A DNA stretch of 64,000 nucleotides from Topomyia yanbarensis (GCF_030247195.1 NC_080672.1:352344413-352408412), one strand, 5' to 3'; positions 1 through 12,266 are shown, counted from the stretch's first letter. Notes: a model not told the origin generated them from the letters alone. Translations and numbers: made by a program.

Positions 1-3000
1 GTCACCTCTAACGGCAATAATCGAGCTATGATGACTTGGGAAGACTACAGGATGAAGTAATCAATACAAAGAGAGAAAATAATAATATATTCAAAGTGAT
101 TTAATACACCAAAATCTTACAACAAATATGTATACATTTATTCTTCGTGCTGATATAACATCCGAAAATTGGTAACTGATTTTCGATTCTTTTCGCGGAT
201 TGTCAATTCTCAATCTTGTTACTTGCCATTATTCCACTCAGATAAGACCATGCGTATTTCCCTCACACATTAAATGCCGTATGGATTAGTTCTCTAGTTG
301 GTCAAATAAACACTAAACAAACTAAAAAAAATAGTTAGCTCGGTTCAAAGAAACAATCAAACAGATACGTGCTTTCTTACAATGTCATCAGATAAACGAA
401 CATTTAAAATTACATACCACAAAAAATTTTAATTTTGAAAATATTAAAAAGAAGACTCCTGCTTATTTGCACTAAATTAAGATCAAAAAGAAGTTGTGCA
501 CATAACCAGGGTGATTCATTTTCAACGAAAGCACTGTTGATGAATCGAAATAAAAATAGGTGACCGCCGTCAATTCTTATCGCATTCTTTTTAGTACGGA
601 AACTAAGAAAATGAAATTAGTTATAATTTTTATATATTTTTGCATTAGCTGTTCCTAGAATATCATGTACACACATGTACATGTATTTATTTCAAACAAG
701 CTTCTTGATTCTAATATTTAAAACTTCACAATAATTATTCCATTTTTTCTTCCTGAAATCGTTTTGCATAAATCCCTAACAAACTGTTAGCAATCAATTG
801 CAAGTTTTACTATCATCACCTTGTGAAAGCAAAGCTACACTACCCTCATTTCCAAAAAGGACTTCCAACACCTTATCGGGACTATTAAATAACCGCTAAA
901 CTAGCTATAGCTGCGCCTAGTCGTTGCTGGCTATTACCCCTCCAAACCGAGAGTGACATCACGGCCGTCCACTGTTTAAGATAACCTCTTCGGCAAATTG
1001 CTCTTTGGTGTGGAATGTGAAGAAGGAAGCGAACCTTAGTGGCTTAGTTTAATTAAAATATTGAAATATGAAAAGTGCTGAACTGTGCCGCATTCCCGCG
1101 CCATTCGCCATTGGCTGCTGGACGACGAACTTCTCTTGGCGCGCACAAATGGCGTGGGAGTAAAGCGCAACGAAACAACATCGATGCTCGGTTCGGAACG
1201 AGCAAATATTTTCGCATAATATAGTTGCGCGGCGATGGCGATGGCGATTATTGGCGATGTAATGTGCATATAAATTATTCGCTGCCAATTTATGGAAGCC
1301 ATTTGAAGTCGCTAGAACTCGGATCGCAACAATTTTAACGCGGGCGGTTCGTTTACGTTGTTACGAGGAAATGATTGCGGGATTGGGATCTAAGAAGTTT
1401 ACACGATGGTGTTGATTGCCGAGTGGGTCTACTACATTTAATTGGAATTCCATACTGCCGTGCACTTTCACACCTGTTGGTGTAAATTCACACAATTGAC
1501 GATGCTAATCGACCAGTACAATTATTGCGGATGTGACATATTCCATTGAAATATTATGTTATAAACTTTAACCGTTGACAAAGCATCTAAAATAAAAATA
1601 CTAATGAGCACAAAGGCAAGATAAAATATCGAGACGACTTTCGCAATACGTACAACCGCCTCATTCCGCCTCAAAACCGTTCGCCAGCTGCTCGTAGGCG
1701 TAACGATCGTGTCGCATTGATAGCCATTGGTCACGGACAACCGATAAAAGGCGACGATACCCGCAGCTACACGACTGAGCAAAGGTGCGAACATGCTCTT
1801 TGAAATACTGCAGGCTTCTGGGCAAGAATCGGAGCTTCCAAGGGTAGACCGGACTAAGACCGGTAGTTGGTGTGATTAAAGCTCATTAGGGCTTAATTGA
1901 GATGCATTCAGATCGGTTGATACTTCCTCGCGCCCACCGACGCGACGGCAGAGATAAGCCGCCCTACAGATATTTATGCGGAATGATCGATACCAGCAGC
2001 ACGCCAACGCTCAGCGACTGCTCGACTTCTTTGATGGAGATTGTTCCCGGGGCTGTGCTGGTGCCCGATCGATCGTAGGCGAGAGAGTGGTTTGGCCTTG
2101 TACCTACCGATGCTGTTGCTGTCGATGTGTTCGACTGTGGCTGGTTTATGAGTGGATGTAAATCACCTCGTAACAACTGTTGCACTACTGCCGCCATTCA
2201 CAGAACGAGTGGTAATTATCGGGTGAGTCGGTAAAGTACTTTTGAATGGGGATGGAGGAGGTGGGCTCTCCAGATTTCCATTGCACCAGTCGGTACTGGG
2301 ATTTGACAAAAAAGGTGACCTACAGGGCCTGGTTGCACGTGGGAATGATCAATGATATAATAACAAACGGTTGGTGGGAAGTGCAAATTATTTGCTTTCA
2401 GTGTGTGTTTATTTGGTCTAGCGATAATTATAGACTTTACGGAGAGCGATAGTTTTCAATCTACAATAAATAGTAATGTTCAATAAATCATTGCTTGCAG
2501 TCCATTGATAACACAACAAATAAAACAACATTTTTACAGATTTACGTCTTTTTAACACATCACTGAGGAATGGCCGGAAAAAATCAAACTCTGCTATTTA
2601 GTGCCAATTTTTATCTCACGGAAATTCTGCGCAAAAATAAATCTTACAGCAGCAAAGAAAAATATTTCTACCCCTGAATCCTGCGTCTTATGAGAGTCGT
2701 TTATTGCTGAGTTGTTGACGAGTAGATGGCGAAAATCAATATCTTCAATGTCATCAATGTCGGCATTTTCAAATTCAAAATAGTTACTTCCAGCTAAGGA
2801 ATTTTCTAGACAACCCTAACAATATCGATATTTGTGCCACGGGCTTGACGAGTAGATAGCGAAAATTTGTGTTATATTCTTTATTAGTTATGTAGATATT
2901 TATTCAAAACTAGAACTGCATAGATGAGTTTGGTTGAATTTCTTTCATATTTTTTTATTGCGTTGTAATGAAAAATGACGCCGCACAGAGGAGTACCTAG

Positions 3001-3770
3001 AACAAATTCTTGGCCAATAACCAAAAAAAAATCGATTTTTTATTTAGTTATATTTTTTTTAGATACCTAAAAGCATACTGCATATTGTGGCAAAATAAAG
3101 AGTATACCAAAAATTGCTAAAGAATTTTTGCATGGATGCAAAATGGTGATATTTTAAGGGTTTTTAATCATTTTTTATTATATATCCAGCAAAATCGCTT
3201 TCAAATTATGATGACTGTATTAAATAAGACAATATTATAACAAACGTAATAGAACACAACTATTTGTACAACCTCCGCTTAAAAATAACCGAAAATAGTG
3301 GTGTTGCTGTTTGTTGGACCAGTTTTAAAAACACCTTTTTTAAACAAGTTATTCCAAATTTGAATGATAAAAAATTACATTATACGGCAAGATTCGGCAA
3401 AGTTGCTGAAACAGCATTAGAAAACAAGATTCCGGCTATTCAAAAAACATTCAATCTCTTCCGATCTTTTCCGATCCACAAATTCCAAGCGATTTGAAAA
3501 TAATGATATTTTTACTAATTAGAGGTACGCCAAAATGCTGTAGGGTTGAATACTACGTTTGGCAAAATGAATCTTTATGAATATGTGCACAGGTTTCCCT
3601 TTTCTTCTTCCTTTTCCAATGACCAACTGTTCTTGCAGCTGGAAAAACAAATGTATTCACAAAGATCACTTCGAAAATACTAGTATTCGGATCTAGAAAA
3701 TTGACCCCTGCACTGGTAAGTGGATAGATGCCAAATAGTCCCAAAAACCAGTTATTTTCTATTTATAGTT
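1..3770. other. Non-genic DNA, no gene identified
   Basis: No reading frame here has a recognisable domain, and the open frames are short and lack coding character. The stretch is AT-rich except for about 900-2230, which is GC-richer and CpG-containing, includes GGCGAT triplet-like runs near 1230-1255, and might be host regulatory DNA or intron. I see no terminal inverted repeats or retrotransposon motifs. Function is unknown; it could be intergenic or intronic. Confidence 0.5.
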
Positions 3771-3885
3771 CATATTAAGGCATAATAACAGCAATAGCTG
3801 CAATAAATAGTTTTGGCCAGGATTCGACCCCAGTTACTCCTCTGTGCGCCGTGAGGCAAGTCCGATCTCTAAATAGTGGGGTACA

Positions 3886-3928
3886 CACATACATAAATAC
3901 ATACATACATACATACACACATACACAG
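3886..3928 (+). repeat. ACAT/ACAC microsatellite
   Basis: A short run of ACATAC and ACAC units lies just before the lysine/arginine-rich gag region of the adjacent R1-clade element. In the overlapping frame it encodes alternating Thr-Tyr-Ile-His residues, which are not part of the gag protein. It probably marks the 5' side of the element or later slippage. Confidence 0.75.
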
Positions 3929-3929
3929 C

Positions 3930-4658
3930 AACAGCGTAAGACGGCGTCAAACGCGAAGCGCCCTAGGAAGTCGCCAGGAGAGGGTGCAAAAACCAACATC
4001 ACACGGCGTGCAACCGTTAAGGCCAAACGCCGGCTGGCCGAGGTAAGCGAGGGCGAGAGTGACCTCGCTGAGCAGAGCGTTGGTACCAGCAACCCGGCCC
4101 GACCGGGGCAGGGGGGCGTTAACCCCTGGACGCTGGTCATCAAGAAGAAACCGGCACCGACACCGGAGGTACCGCGGCCCGCGAAGAAGGCCAAGGACAG
4201 AGGCGAGGCCTTGTGATTAAAAACCGACAAGGACAAATACGCCGATGTCCTAAAGTCGATGAAGGCGAAAGCCTTTCGGCCCTTGGGCAAGATGTGCGTA
4301 GCGTGAGACGCACCAACACGGGAGAAATGCTTCTGGTGCTGAAGCGAGGCGCACAATCTAGTGCGGTATACAAGGCCTTGGCCCAAGAGGTCCTTGGTGA
4401 AGGCGCCCAAGTCAGGTCGCTAGGGGCGGAAATGACTCTCCAGTGCAAGCATCTGGACGAGGTCACGACCGCTGAATATGTCGTCGCGGCCGTTAAGGAA
4501 CAATGCGACGTCACAATCGAACGGGCCTCTGTGCGATTTAGAGATGGACCCTCTGGCACCCAAGTAGCCTACCTCAGGCTACTGAAGGCGGATGCCAAAA
4601 ACGTAACCGAGAAAGGGAAGCTGAAGATCGGCTGGTCGGTATTCCCTATTAGCATACG
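3930..4658 (+). pseudogene. R1-clade retrotransposon ORF1 (gag-like), broken
   Basis: This is a decayed ORF1 of a non-LTR retrotransposon. In such elements ORF1 encodes an RNA-binding gag-like protein that packages the element RNA. The first part (to about 4212) is rich in Lys, Arg and Pro, with acidic runs such as EVSEGESDLAEQ. A TGA after GEAL and a frame change near 4215 move reading into a second frame. That frame carries the R1-type central region, with the motifs RRTNTGEMLLVLK and LGAEMTLQCKHLDE. The usual CCHC zinc knuckles should follow GWSV, but the sequence jumps straight into reverse transcriptase, so the gag 3' end is deleted. Clade assignment comes from recognising gag and RT style and is fairly secure; the family is not named. 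Confidence 0.78.
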
Positions 4659-5772
4659 GTGTTATGGAACCTCATGTATGACGGGGTTCTGAGACCGAAG
4701 TTCCCTCCTGGGGTCAAGATCGTCGGCTTTGCCGACGACGTAACCTTGGAGGTCTACGGGGAGTCAATTCCTGAGATAGAACTAACCGCAGAACACGCGA
4801 TCAGCATGGTGGAGGAACGGATGAGCGCGAGAGGCCTGGAGCTCGCTCATCATAAGACGGAGGTAGTTATCGTCAACAACCGCAAGTCGGCACAACATGC
4901 AGTTACCCATGTAGGAGAAGTCGCGATCACTTCACAGCGAAGTCTGAAATCTCTCGGAGCTGACCTTCGGCAGCCATGTCGACTATACATGCAAGAGAGC
5001 GTCGACTGCTGTTGCGGCTCTATCGAGGATGACGTCCAACAGCTCAAAGGTGTGCGCCAGTAGACGTAGGTTACTGGCAGGCGTTTCCGTATCTATCCTC
5101 AGGTACGGCGGCCCGTCATGGTCAAGAGCACTGAGGGTAACCAGTTACCTACAGAAACTGGAGAGCACCTACCGCGTGATGTGCCTCAGAGTGATATCTG
5201 CCTACCGCACGGTATCACACGATGCATCCTGCGTGATAGCGAGCATGATGCCAGTCGGGCTGGTCATTCGGGAAGATGAGGAGTGTTTTGAGCTACGTGG
5301 AAATAGGGGAGCCCGTGAGCGCACCAGGGTGACCTCAGTCGCCAGATGGCAGCGTGAGTGGGACAACTCCTCGAAAGGTAGGTGGACCCACCGGCTGATA
5401 CCTAGCATATCGAGCTGGGTGGGAAGACCCCATGGGGAAGTTCACTTCCACCTGAAACAATTCCTGTCAGGCCATGGCTGTTTCCGTCAGTACCTCCACA
5501 GGTTCGGACACGCGGAGGTCCCAGTCTGCCTGGACTGCCCAGGTGTAGACGAAACCGCCGAACACATACTGTTCGTATGTCATCGGTTCGACGTCGAAAG
5601 AAGAGCAATGCTTGACGTCTGTGGCTGGGACACAACCCCTGATACCCTTATTCAGCGGATGTGTCAATCGGTGGAGAAGTGGAACGCAGTCTCGGCTGCT
5701 ACCATCCAGATTGCCAGTAGGCTACAGGTAATCTGGCGAACCGAGCAACAGACGACGGGCACGGCTAACTAG
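4659..5772 (+). pseudogene. R1-clade ORF2 remnant: end of reverse transcriptase and C-terminal domain
   Basis: Only the last third of ORF2 remains. Endonuclease and the first RT blocks are missing. Reading starts within the RT palm at LWNLMYDGVL, followed by the catalytic box GFADDVTLEVYGE at about 4725-4765. A frame change near 5030-5060 separates the thumb region from the C-terminal part, which runs open to the stop at about 5770. The C-terminal part has the Cys-Cys-His-Cys pattern typical of R1 ORF2 ends (CLDCPG...EHILFVC, about 5525-5580). Without endonuclease and a complete RT it cannot move itself. Degenerate tandem repeats follow directly and may be its 3' UTR. Confidence 0.85.
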
Positions 5773-6595
5773 TGATTGGTTAGCTGGAGCGAAAAAGGCC
5801 AAGCGCAAAAAAGGGAGTGAATGGTCTGTTCATGCCGAGGCAGGTTTGGCGCAGCGAATGGCAATCGCGTAAGTGGTAAACCCAGCCACCCCGAAGCAAG
5901 ACAGAAGAGTGAGTGAATAGGCGTATAAGTGGACTGCCTCATGCCAAGACGGGAGGGTCGTAGCGTAGTATGTTGGGACTTAGCTATCGATACCTCATGG
6001 CGTGGCAGAGGAGTGAAAGGGTGAGCATCCAAGTCAGTCTCACACGGCATGTTAAGGGTGAGTACAAAAGTCAGCCTCGCATGGTATGTCAGAAGTGGGG
6101 CCTAAGAAAAATGTCCCACATGGGATGCCAGGGGGAGTGACAGAGGTACAATAGAGTGGCACGATCGAGAGTGAATCAGGTGATAGGGTGAGTACCCAAG
6201 TCAGCATCACATGGTATGGGTGGGGCGAGCACAAAAGTAAGCCTAGCAAGGAATGAGTAAGGTGAGCACACAAGTCAGCCTCGCATGGAACGTAAAAGGT
6301 GAGCACAAAAGTCAGCCTCATGTGGGAGTGTTTGAGAGTGAATCAAGGTGCGATAGAGAGAGCACCCAAGTAAACCTCATACAGGACGTATGAACGCGTG
6401 AGTGAGAGTGAATGAGTACATTTAGTACAGCCATCCCCCCAGAAGTAATACCGAGAGGTAGTTCCTGGGAGGAATGATGGCGGAGCCCAATGGAGTTTAG
6501 TCGGTATTAATGGCAGCGTCACCATTCGAGCCCGACATGCCCTCAGTGCACCCCGTGTGGTAGATTGGACCCTACCAATAGCACGTGTACTGGGC
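5773..6595 (+). repeat. Degenerate tandem repeats after the R1-clade ORF2, possible 3' UTR
   Basis: About 0.8 kb contains repeated blocks built on AAGTCAGCCTCGCATGG with spacers such as GGTGAGCACAAA. Recognisable copies lie near 6028, 6070, 6200, 6234, 6270 and 6310, with irregular spacing of roughly 35-60 bp. The stretch begins at the ORF2 stop, so the simplest reading is a repeated 3' untranslated region. R1-group elements do carry repeated 3' ends in some families, but here it is inferred from position only. Confidence 0.65.
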
Positions 6596-6787
6596 TAGGA
6601 CGTAAAGGTCTTCTCCATTGTAAAAAAAAACACAGCAACAGCAGAAGGAGGAGAAGCAACAACAACAACAGCCAGAGCAGAGCAGGATGAGTTACACCTC
6701 ACAGACGCCAAAGTAGTGGCAGCGAAGTGCTTGGTTTTAGGAGCTCTAGGAGGAGTGGATGCGAGAAACAATGTCCATAAGGAGGTT

Positions 6788-7800
6788 TTAAAACTAGTCG
6801 AAAATTGTCTTCTTTGCCGGAGAGACCAGATTTCCGAAATATGCCGAAATGTATCCAATTTGACACCTTCAAATGTTCTCCAGTTCACTGGTTGCGCAAA
6901 ATTATGAAGTTTGACATCCCGCAAGACCGGTTTTATAATCGGTCAAAAAGTTTCCTCTTTGCTGGATAACCAGGTTCCCTAAATACCCCGTGTTGTGGCC
7001 AATTCGCTCAAAAACTCTAAATGATTGCCAGTGTACTTGTTCTGCAAAATCATAAAGTTTGACATGTCGCAAGACGGGTTTTATAACTGGTCGAAAATTG
7101 TACTCTTTGTCGGAGAAGCCAGGTTCCCGGAATACTCCAGGGTGTGGTCAATTAGACCAAATACCCCCAAAATGTCCTTCAGTTAACTTGCTTAGCAAAA
7201 TTATGAAATTTGACGTACAGCAAAAGGGGTTTTGCGGTCCGTCGAAAATTGTCCTCTTTGCCGGAGGGACCAGGCTTCCGGAATACCCCGGAGTGTGGCC
7301 AATTAGACCAAAAACCCTCAAAATGTCTTTTAAGGTATTTGTTTCAAAAATTCATGCAGTTTGACATCCCGCAACACAGGGTTTCAAAAGGGTCCAAAAG
7401 TGTCCACTTTTCCGGAGGAACCAGGTTCCCGGAATAGCCCGGAGTGGGGTCATATCGTCCAAATGCTCTCAAAATGTCTTTCAGTGTAAAATTTTGAGGT
7501 TTGAAGTACCACAAGGCGGGTTTTGCAACCAGCCGAAAATCGTTTCTTTTTAACGGAGGAACCACGTTCCCGGAAGATCCCGGGATGTGTCCAATTTGTT
7601 CAAAAACCCTCAAACTGATCTCCAGTGCACTTTATTTTGCAAAATTATGAAGTTTGACACCCCGCAAGGCGGGTTTCATAAACAATCAAAAAGTGTCCAC
7701 TTTGCCGGAGGAACCAGGTTCCCGGAATACCCCGTAGTGGGGCCAATTCGACCAAAAACTCCCAGAATGTAGGTCAATGCGTTTGTTTTGCAGACCGCTA
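6788..7800 (+). repeat. Satellite-like tandem array, about 150-bp period
   Basis: Six to seven diverged copies of one unit run head to tail. Each full unit contains CAAAATTATGAAGTTTGACA, then CCGCAAGRCGGGTTTT, a CTTTGCCGGAGGRACCAGG block, CCCGGAATACCCCG, and a closing GGCCAATTNGACCAAAAACYC block. Unit starts fall near 6896, 7045, 7195, 7346, 7487 and 7638, and a partial unit precedes them. Short open frames here are only by-products of the repetition. The array sits between two R1-clade copies and ends about 230 bp before the gag frame of the second. Confidence 0.88.
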
Positions 7801-8032
7801 CGAAAGTTTTTTGCGTTTCGGAAAAGGGGGTACCTCCAGTACTCCCAACAATATATCCGGAACTACGGTCAGTTCCGGAAAGGTGGCCTCGGTTTCTAAA
7901 GCTGCACAAATTTTGTGATTGTTTCCAAAAAAAAAACGCATCAAATTTGGTTGGAACGCGGCTGAGAACCATTATTTGTAAATTTTACATTTTCAATGAA
8001 ATGGGGGGTTAAGGGACGTAAGAGTTAAGGAG

Positions 8033-8885
8033 ATGGTCATCAGAATCCGAAAGGCGCCACTGTCTACCGAGAAGGAATATGACACGGCAACGCGGAGAAG
8101 GAATGTATCTGAGCCAGCATTGGCGTCGGCTATGGCTACTATCTTCCTAGCCCCTCTGAAACAGGGTAAGGAGAAGCAGAGTGGAGTGGAGAACACGCCA
8201 GTTCCCATGACTTCAAAGAGGACAAGATCCTCGCCAGGAAGCGAAAGACCAAAGAGGCAGACGCTCGAGGACACTGTTGTTGCCGAAGTAAAGGAAGGTC
8301 AGAGAGGGCCCGGAGTTGAAGAATTTGGGGGAAAACGTGGTAAGAGTTAGACGCACCTAAAAAGGCGAGATGCTCCTCAAGTTGAAAAAGAATCCCACGA
8401 CTAACAGCTCGACCTTGCTGGAGACTATTACTAAATCTATGAATGAAAAGGCAGAAGTTAAAGCCTTAAACCCGGAGATGGTGATTGTGTGCAAGGACCT
8501 TGATGAAATCACGACGGAAGACGAGCTGAGAGGTGCACTCAAGCAGTAGTGTAGTCTGGGCGAGATGCACATGACGATCTGGTTAAAAAAGGGATTCGAA
8601 GGAACTCAGACAGTGACGATTCGTTTACCGGTAACCGTTACAGACAAGGCACTAGAGGTAGGCAAAGTTACGATAGGATGATCGAGATACCCCACGAATA
8701 AATAAACAAGCGGAGAAATGCTTCAAGTGTTTGGGCTGTGGACATTTAGCCGGGACCCTTCAAAGGCCCAGTTTGATCCGGGATGTGTTGGAAATGCTGG
8801 GAAACGGGCCATCTTGCGAGAGACTGCACGCAGAGGTCGAAGTACTTGCTTTGCCCCCCAGCGGACGGAAACGATCATCAGACTT
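8033..8885 (+). pseudogene. Second R1-clade element, ORF1 (gag-like), decayed
   Basis: The frame opens with a basic, proline-containing region that includes KRTRSSPGSERPKRQT, as in the N-terminal part of R1-type gag. After a stop near 8350 the homologous core continues in other frames, with ILLKLKKNP, LNPEMVIVCKDLDEITT and a later EGTQTVTIRLPV segment. A zinc-knuckle remnant follows at about 8712-8850 (KCFKCLGCGHLAG, then broken). The order matches the gag of the upstream R1 copy, but several stops and frame changes make it non-functional. It is clearly a different and older family member. Confidence 0.72.
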
Positions 8886-8929
8886 TAAAATTTAAACTTT
8901 AAATACCCTGCCTACAAGAAGGCGACTGC

Positions 8930-9560
8930 AGGCCAACGGTAATGGAGATAACCCAGATAAACCTGAAACACTGTGACACCGCACAGAAACTGTTGTGGCA
9001 GTCTACGACAGAAACTGTGTGCGATGCCGCATTGATCAGCTTATCAAGTCTCCCCTGATAACGGTAACTGGGTGGCGGATAGATCAAGAACGGATGTGAT
9101 ACAAGATTCCCCATTCAAGAAGTGGTAGCATGCTCATATGAGGGCTTCGTGATCGGCAAAATCAAGGGCGTCTTCGTGTGTAGCTGTTACGCTCCTCCAA
9201 TGATGTCAGTAGAGTAGTTCAGTCGAATACAGGAGCAGTTAACGAGCAGCTGATCAGTCGGAAACCGGTAATCATTGGTGGTGACTTCAACTCCTGGGCT
9301 GTGAAGTGGGCCAGTAGAGTAACCAACACAAGAGGGGGTGTCCTGCAGGAAGCTCTAGCGAAGTTACACATACGGTTGGGCAATGAAGTTTCTGTTTACA
9401 CATTTAGGAGAGCCTAGAGAGAGTCTATCAACGACATCACATTCTGTAGTCCTTCATTGACGGCGAACATGGATTGGAGACTTATACGTATAGCGGCCAC
9501 CAGGCCAATGGAACTCTGCTGCAGTACGGAGAAGGTAGACCGGTTAACGAAAGTAGAAAA
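8930..9560 (+). pseudogene. Second R1-clade element, endonuclease domain remnant
   Basis: Translated fragments resemble the apurinic-like endonuclease that opens ORF2 and nicks the target. The best-preserved block is at about 9250-9410 (KPVIIGGDFNSWAVKWAS, then TNTRGGVLQEALAKL). It contains the GGDFNSW motif with catalytic Asp and Asn, and the following element-specific helix. A later ITFCSPSL segment corresponds to the DITF/SD region near the catalytic end. Stops and frameshifts lie on both sides, for example TGA and TAG codons between 9060 and 9180. No activity is expected. Confidence 0.7.
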
Positions 9561-10029
9561 CCAAAAAAGATCTCTCCGTTAAGGCATTTTGACCGAACGG
9601 TAGGACCAAGAACGTGGATGCAGCTGATCAAACAAGAATGATTGTGACGGTTTGTGACATAAAAATGCCGCGAAAACTGGAGCCACGCAATAGACGAGGC
9701 TACGTTTACTAGTAGAACGAAACGCTAAGTATGCTAGCCGCTGCTTGTTTGGAGCCAGATAGAGAAGAGCGCAAGGCAGCGTTTCGGGAAGCTAGGGCCG
9801 CCTCAAAAGGGGAGATCAACTTAGCAAGTCATATTTCCACAAGGAGCTGTGCCTAGAAATTGACGCCAATCCCTGGGGCGACGCGTACCGAGTCGTGATA
9901 GTGAAAATGAAGGACTCGACGACGCTAACCGAAATGTGCCCGGATAAGCTGAGGGTCGTCGAAGGTCTTTTTCCGAAGCACGATCCAAGTGTCTGGCCAC
10001 TGACACCGTACGGCGGAGAAGACGGAGCA

Positions 10030-11428
10030 AACACGGACGATCGGTAAGTGACTAATGATGAACTCGGAGAAACGCCGCAGAAGAGCCTGAAATCAAAAAA
10101 AGCCCCCGGTTCGGATGGAATATCAAATGTGGCGCTAAAAGCTACGATGTTCAGGATGGTGCTGCAAAAGTGTTCAAACGAAGGCTGTGGAAGGTACAGG
10201 AGCTGGTGTTGCTACCGAAGCCAGGGAAACCATCGGGCGATCAGGCCTCCTATAAGCCCATATGTCTGCTGAATACACTCGGAAAATTCCTGGAAAGAAT
10301 CATCCTTAACAGGTTGACGAATTTCACGGAGGATGAGCGCGGACTGTCCAAGATGCAGTACGGATGAACGCAAAGGAGCATCGACAGTCGATGCAATTCG
10401 AACAGTGCTCGATCGAGAGTACTGAGAAGGTATCTAAACAGAAGCGACGAGGAGATCGATACTGCGCTGTGGTCACGACAGATGTGAAGAATGCATTCAA
10501 CAGCGCCTGCAGCGCTGCACACAATGAGGGTTCCCAACTATCTATGCCAGATCCTGAAGAACTACTTTCAGAGCAGAGTGCTGCTGTACGAGATGAACGA
10601 AGAGAAGAAGTCAATGCGAGTTACAGCGACCGTTTCTCAGGGCTCCGTTCTCGGTCCAACTCTTTGAAGCGGGATGTACGATGGGGTCTTAAAGCTGCAG
10701 ATGCCTGGAAAGTGAAAATCGTGGGTTACGCGGACGACGTGTCACTAACGGTAATGGGTGAGATACTTGAAGAAGTTGAGGTGTCGGTGACGGAGACCAG
10801 CGACGCGATTAAGAGCTAGATGAACGGGGTTAAGCTGCAAATAGCTCATTTCAAGGTGGAAGTGGTCGGAGGGCACGTGATTGCACGGAAGCGTGCACTG
10901 AAGCAATTGGGAGTGATAATCGACAACCGGTTGAGCTTCAATAACCACTTCAACTACGCCTGCAAAAATTTGGTAATGCATTGAACGCAATAGCGGGAAT
11001 CATGCCAAACGTCGGAGGAATGCTACCAGCGGAGAAATGCCCGTAATGCAAGAAGACTAGTCCGAGAGGACTCGGTGGCCCACCAATTTATCCCAAATGT
11101 GCCGGCTTGGAAGCATGGAGAGGTGAACATCCATTTGACGCAGTTTTTGTCCGAGTACGGATGCCTCCGGAAGTACTTGCATCGATTTGGATATGCTTCG
11201 TCACCCCTTTTCCCAGATTGTGTAAACGTGCAAGAGACACCGGAACACGTGGTCTTCGAATACCCTAGATTCGAAGAAGTTCGTAGTTGTATACCTGGTG
11301 TGACAGTTGACAATATCATCGAAGAGATGTACCACGACGACCATACCTCGGACGCTATTAACAGAGTGGTGACGAGTATACTCTCCGAGCTGCAGAGGGA
11401 ATGGCGAGGAGACCCAGAAAGGCTATAA
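10030..11428 (+). pseudogene. Second R1-clade element, reverse transcriptase and C-terminus, decayed
   Basis: RT motifs appear in order across several frames. KKAPGSDGISNVALK is near 10100, PKPGKPSGDQASYKPICL near 10220-10270, a QGSVLGP block near 10640-10660, and the catalytic box VGYADDVSLTVMGE near 10722-10765. Past a stop at about 10818 the thumb continues (LGVIIDNRLSFNNH, about 10910-10950). The C-terminal frame 11075-11428 has HLTQFLSEYGCLRKYLHRFGYA, which aligns with the equivalent part of the first R1 copy. Its Cys-His motif has lost a Cys. At least four frameshifts or stops show long inactivity. Confidence 0.82.
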
Positions 11429-11895
11429 AGTCGCCATGAAACCCTAAATCGGATTTCGAGAGAAATTTCGCCGCCGGAAATCTCTCCAGTCCGGTGGACT
11501 GGGTCCACCGCTGGGGACCAGTTGAATAGTGCGCGATGGAGCAACGGGTTCAGGTCGTCGGGGCGCCGACCTCGACATCCTACCGGGTATCTCATGAGCA
11601 GGCAAGACTACCACCGGGGATTAGACCGAGTAGACCGCGTCGAATAGCTAGCAGCGGGTCGTTGGGGTGCCAATGAACTGGAGGCTACGCTCCGCCGGAA
11701 ATCGGTGGATTGAGCTCAGTACCTACTGGCTGATCCGTTGTGTGGGCTAGGTCCACCGCCGGGGACTAGATCGAGTAGCTCGCGTACAAGTCGGGAGCTC
11801 AACGAGTAAGTACTGCCTGAATGGTGCGACAAGGGAGTTGCGGTGCTAAATGGCACAAGAGAGCCGAGTCGTGGTGCTGAATGGCTCGGTAAATT
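11429..11895 (+). repeat. GC-rich degenerate repeats after the second R1-clade ORF2
   Basis: Three related blocks of the form CCACCGNNGGGGAYYAGNTYGA occur near 11503, 11610 and 11753, each followed by a GAGTAG-like and GCGCG-like motif. The tract starts at the ORF2 stop and ends where a minus-strand RNase H fragment begins. As with the first copy, a repetitive 3' UTR is the likeliest explanation. Composition is clearly more GC-rich than the flanks. Confidence 0.55.
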
Positions 11896-11899
11896 AGAC

Positions 11900-12266
11900 A
11901 ATCTGAAGTCAGAGCGAAAATAGATTATTTTACCGCAAATTTCCTGTTGAAATTCCGATTGTACGACACACAGAATCGCGAAGATTTCTACTTGGAATAC
12001 GGTACTGTATCCACCAAGCGAATGAGACTGGTTTAGTCTCATTTCGCGACAATAGACTCCAGCACCGGCTCGGCCCTCCAGCAAAGAACCGTCAGTATAA
12101 CAAACTACTATTCTTCAAGTTCTCGCTCCATTCAGCCATTTTTCGCGAGGAGGAATTTTCACATTGAATCTTTTAGAAGGAAAACTACATGTGAGTGTAA
12201 AGTCACTGGGAGCAAGTGTATACTCATCCCAAGTCACCATTTGGGGCTACAGTTTTGTGTGTCTAG
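11900..12266 (-). pseudogene. LOA-like retrotransposon fragment, RNase H domain
   Basis: On the minus strand a frame reads through KRFNVKIPPREKWLNGART into LLYTDGSLLEGRAGAGVYC and then an FAILCVVQS helix, ending at IIYFRSD. TDGS with the following Glu-rich helix is the start of a retrotransposon RNase H domain, and TDGS supplies the first catalytic Asp. Reading stops abruptly near 11900, where the R1-clade repeats begin, so the domain's second half is lost. The rest of the same element continues at 13722-14640, beyond an inserted foldback element. RNase H after RT is a feature of LOA, I and some R1-group lines; LOA is favoured by the RT motifs. Confidence 0.75.

Noticed and set aside
3775..4559. 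Minus-strand open frames of 211 and 139 codons
   Set aside because: They lie antisense to the R1-clade gag, whose plus-strand motifs are clear. The openness comes from GC-rich codon use on the other strand.
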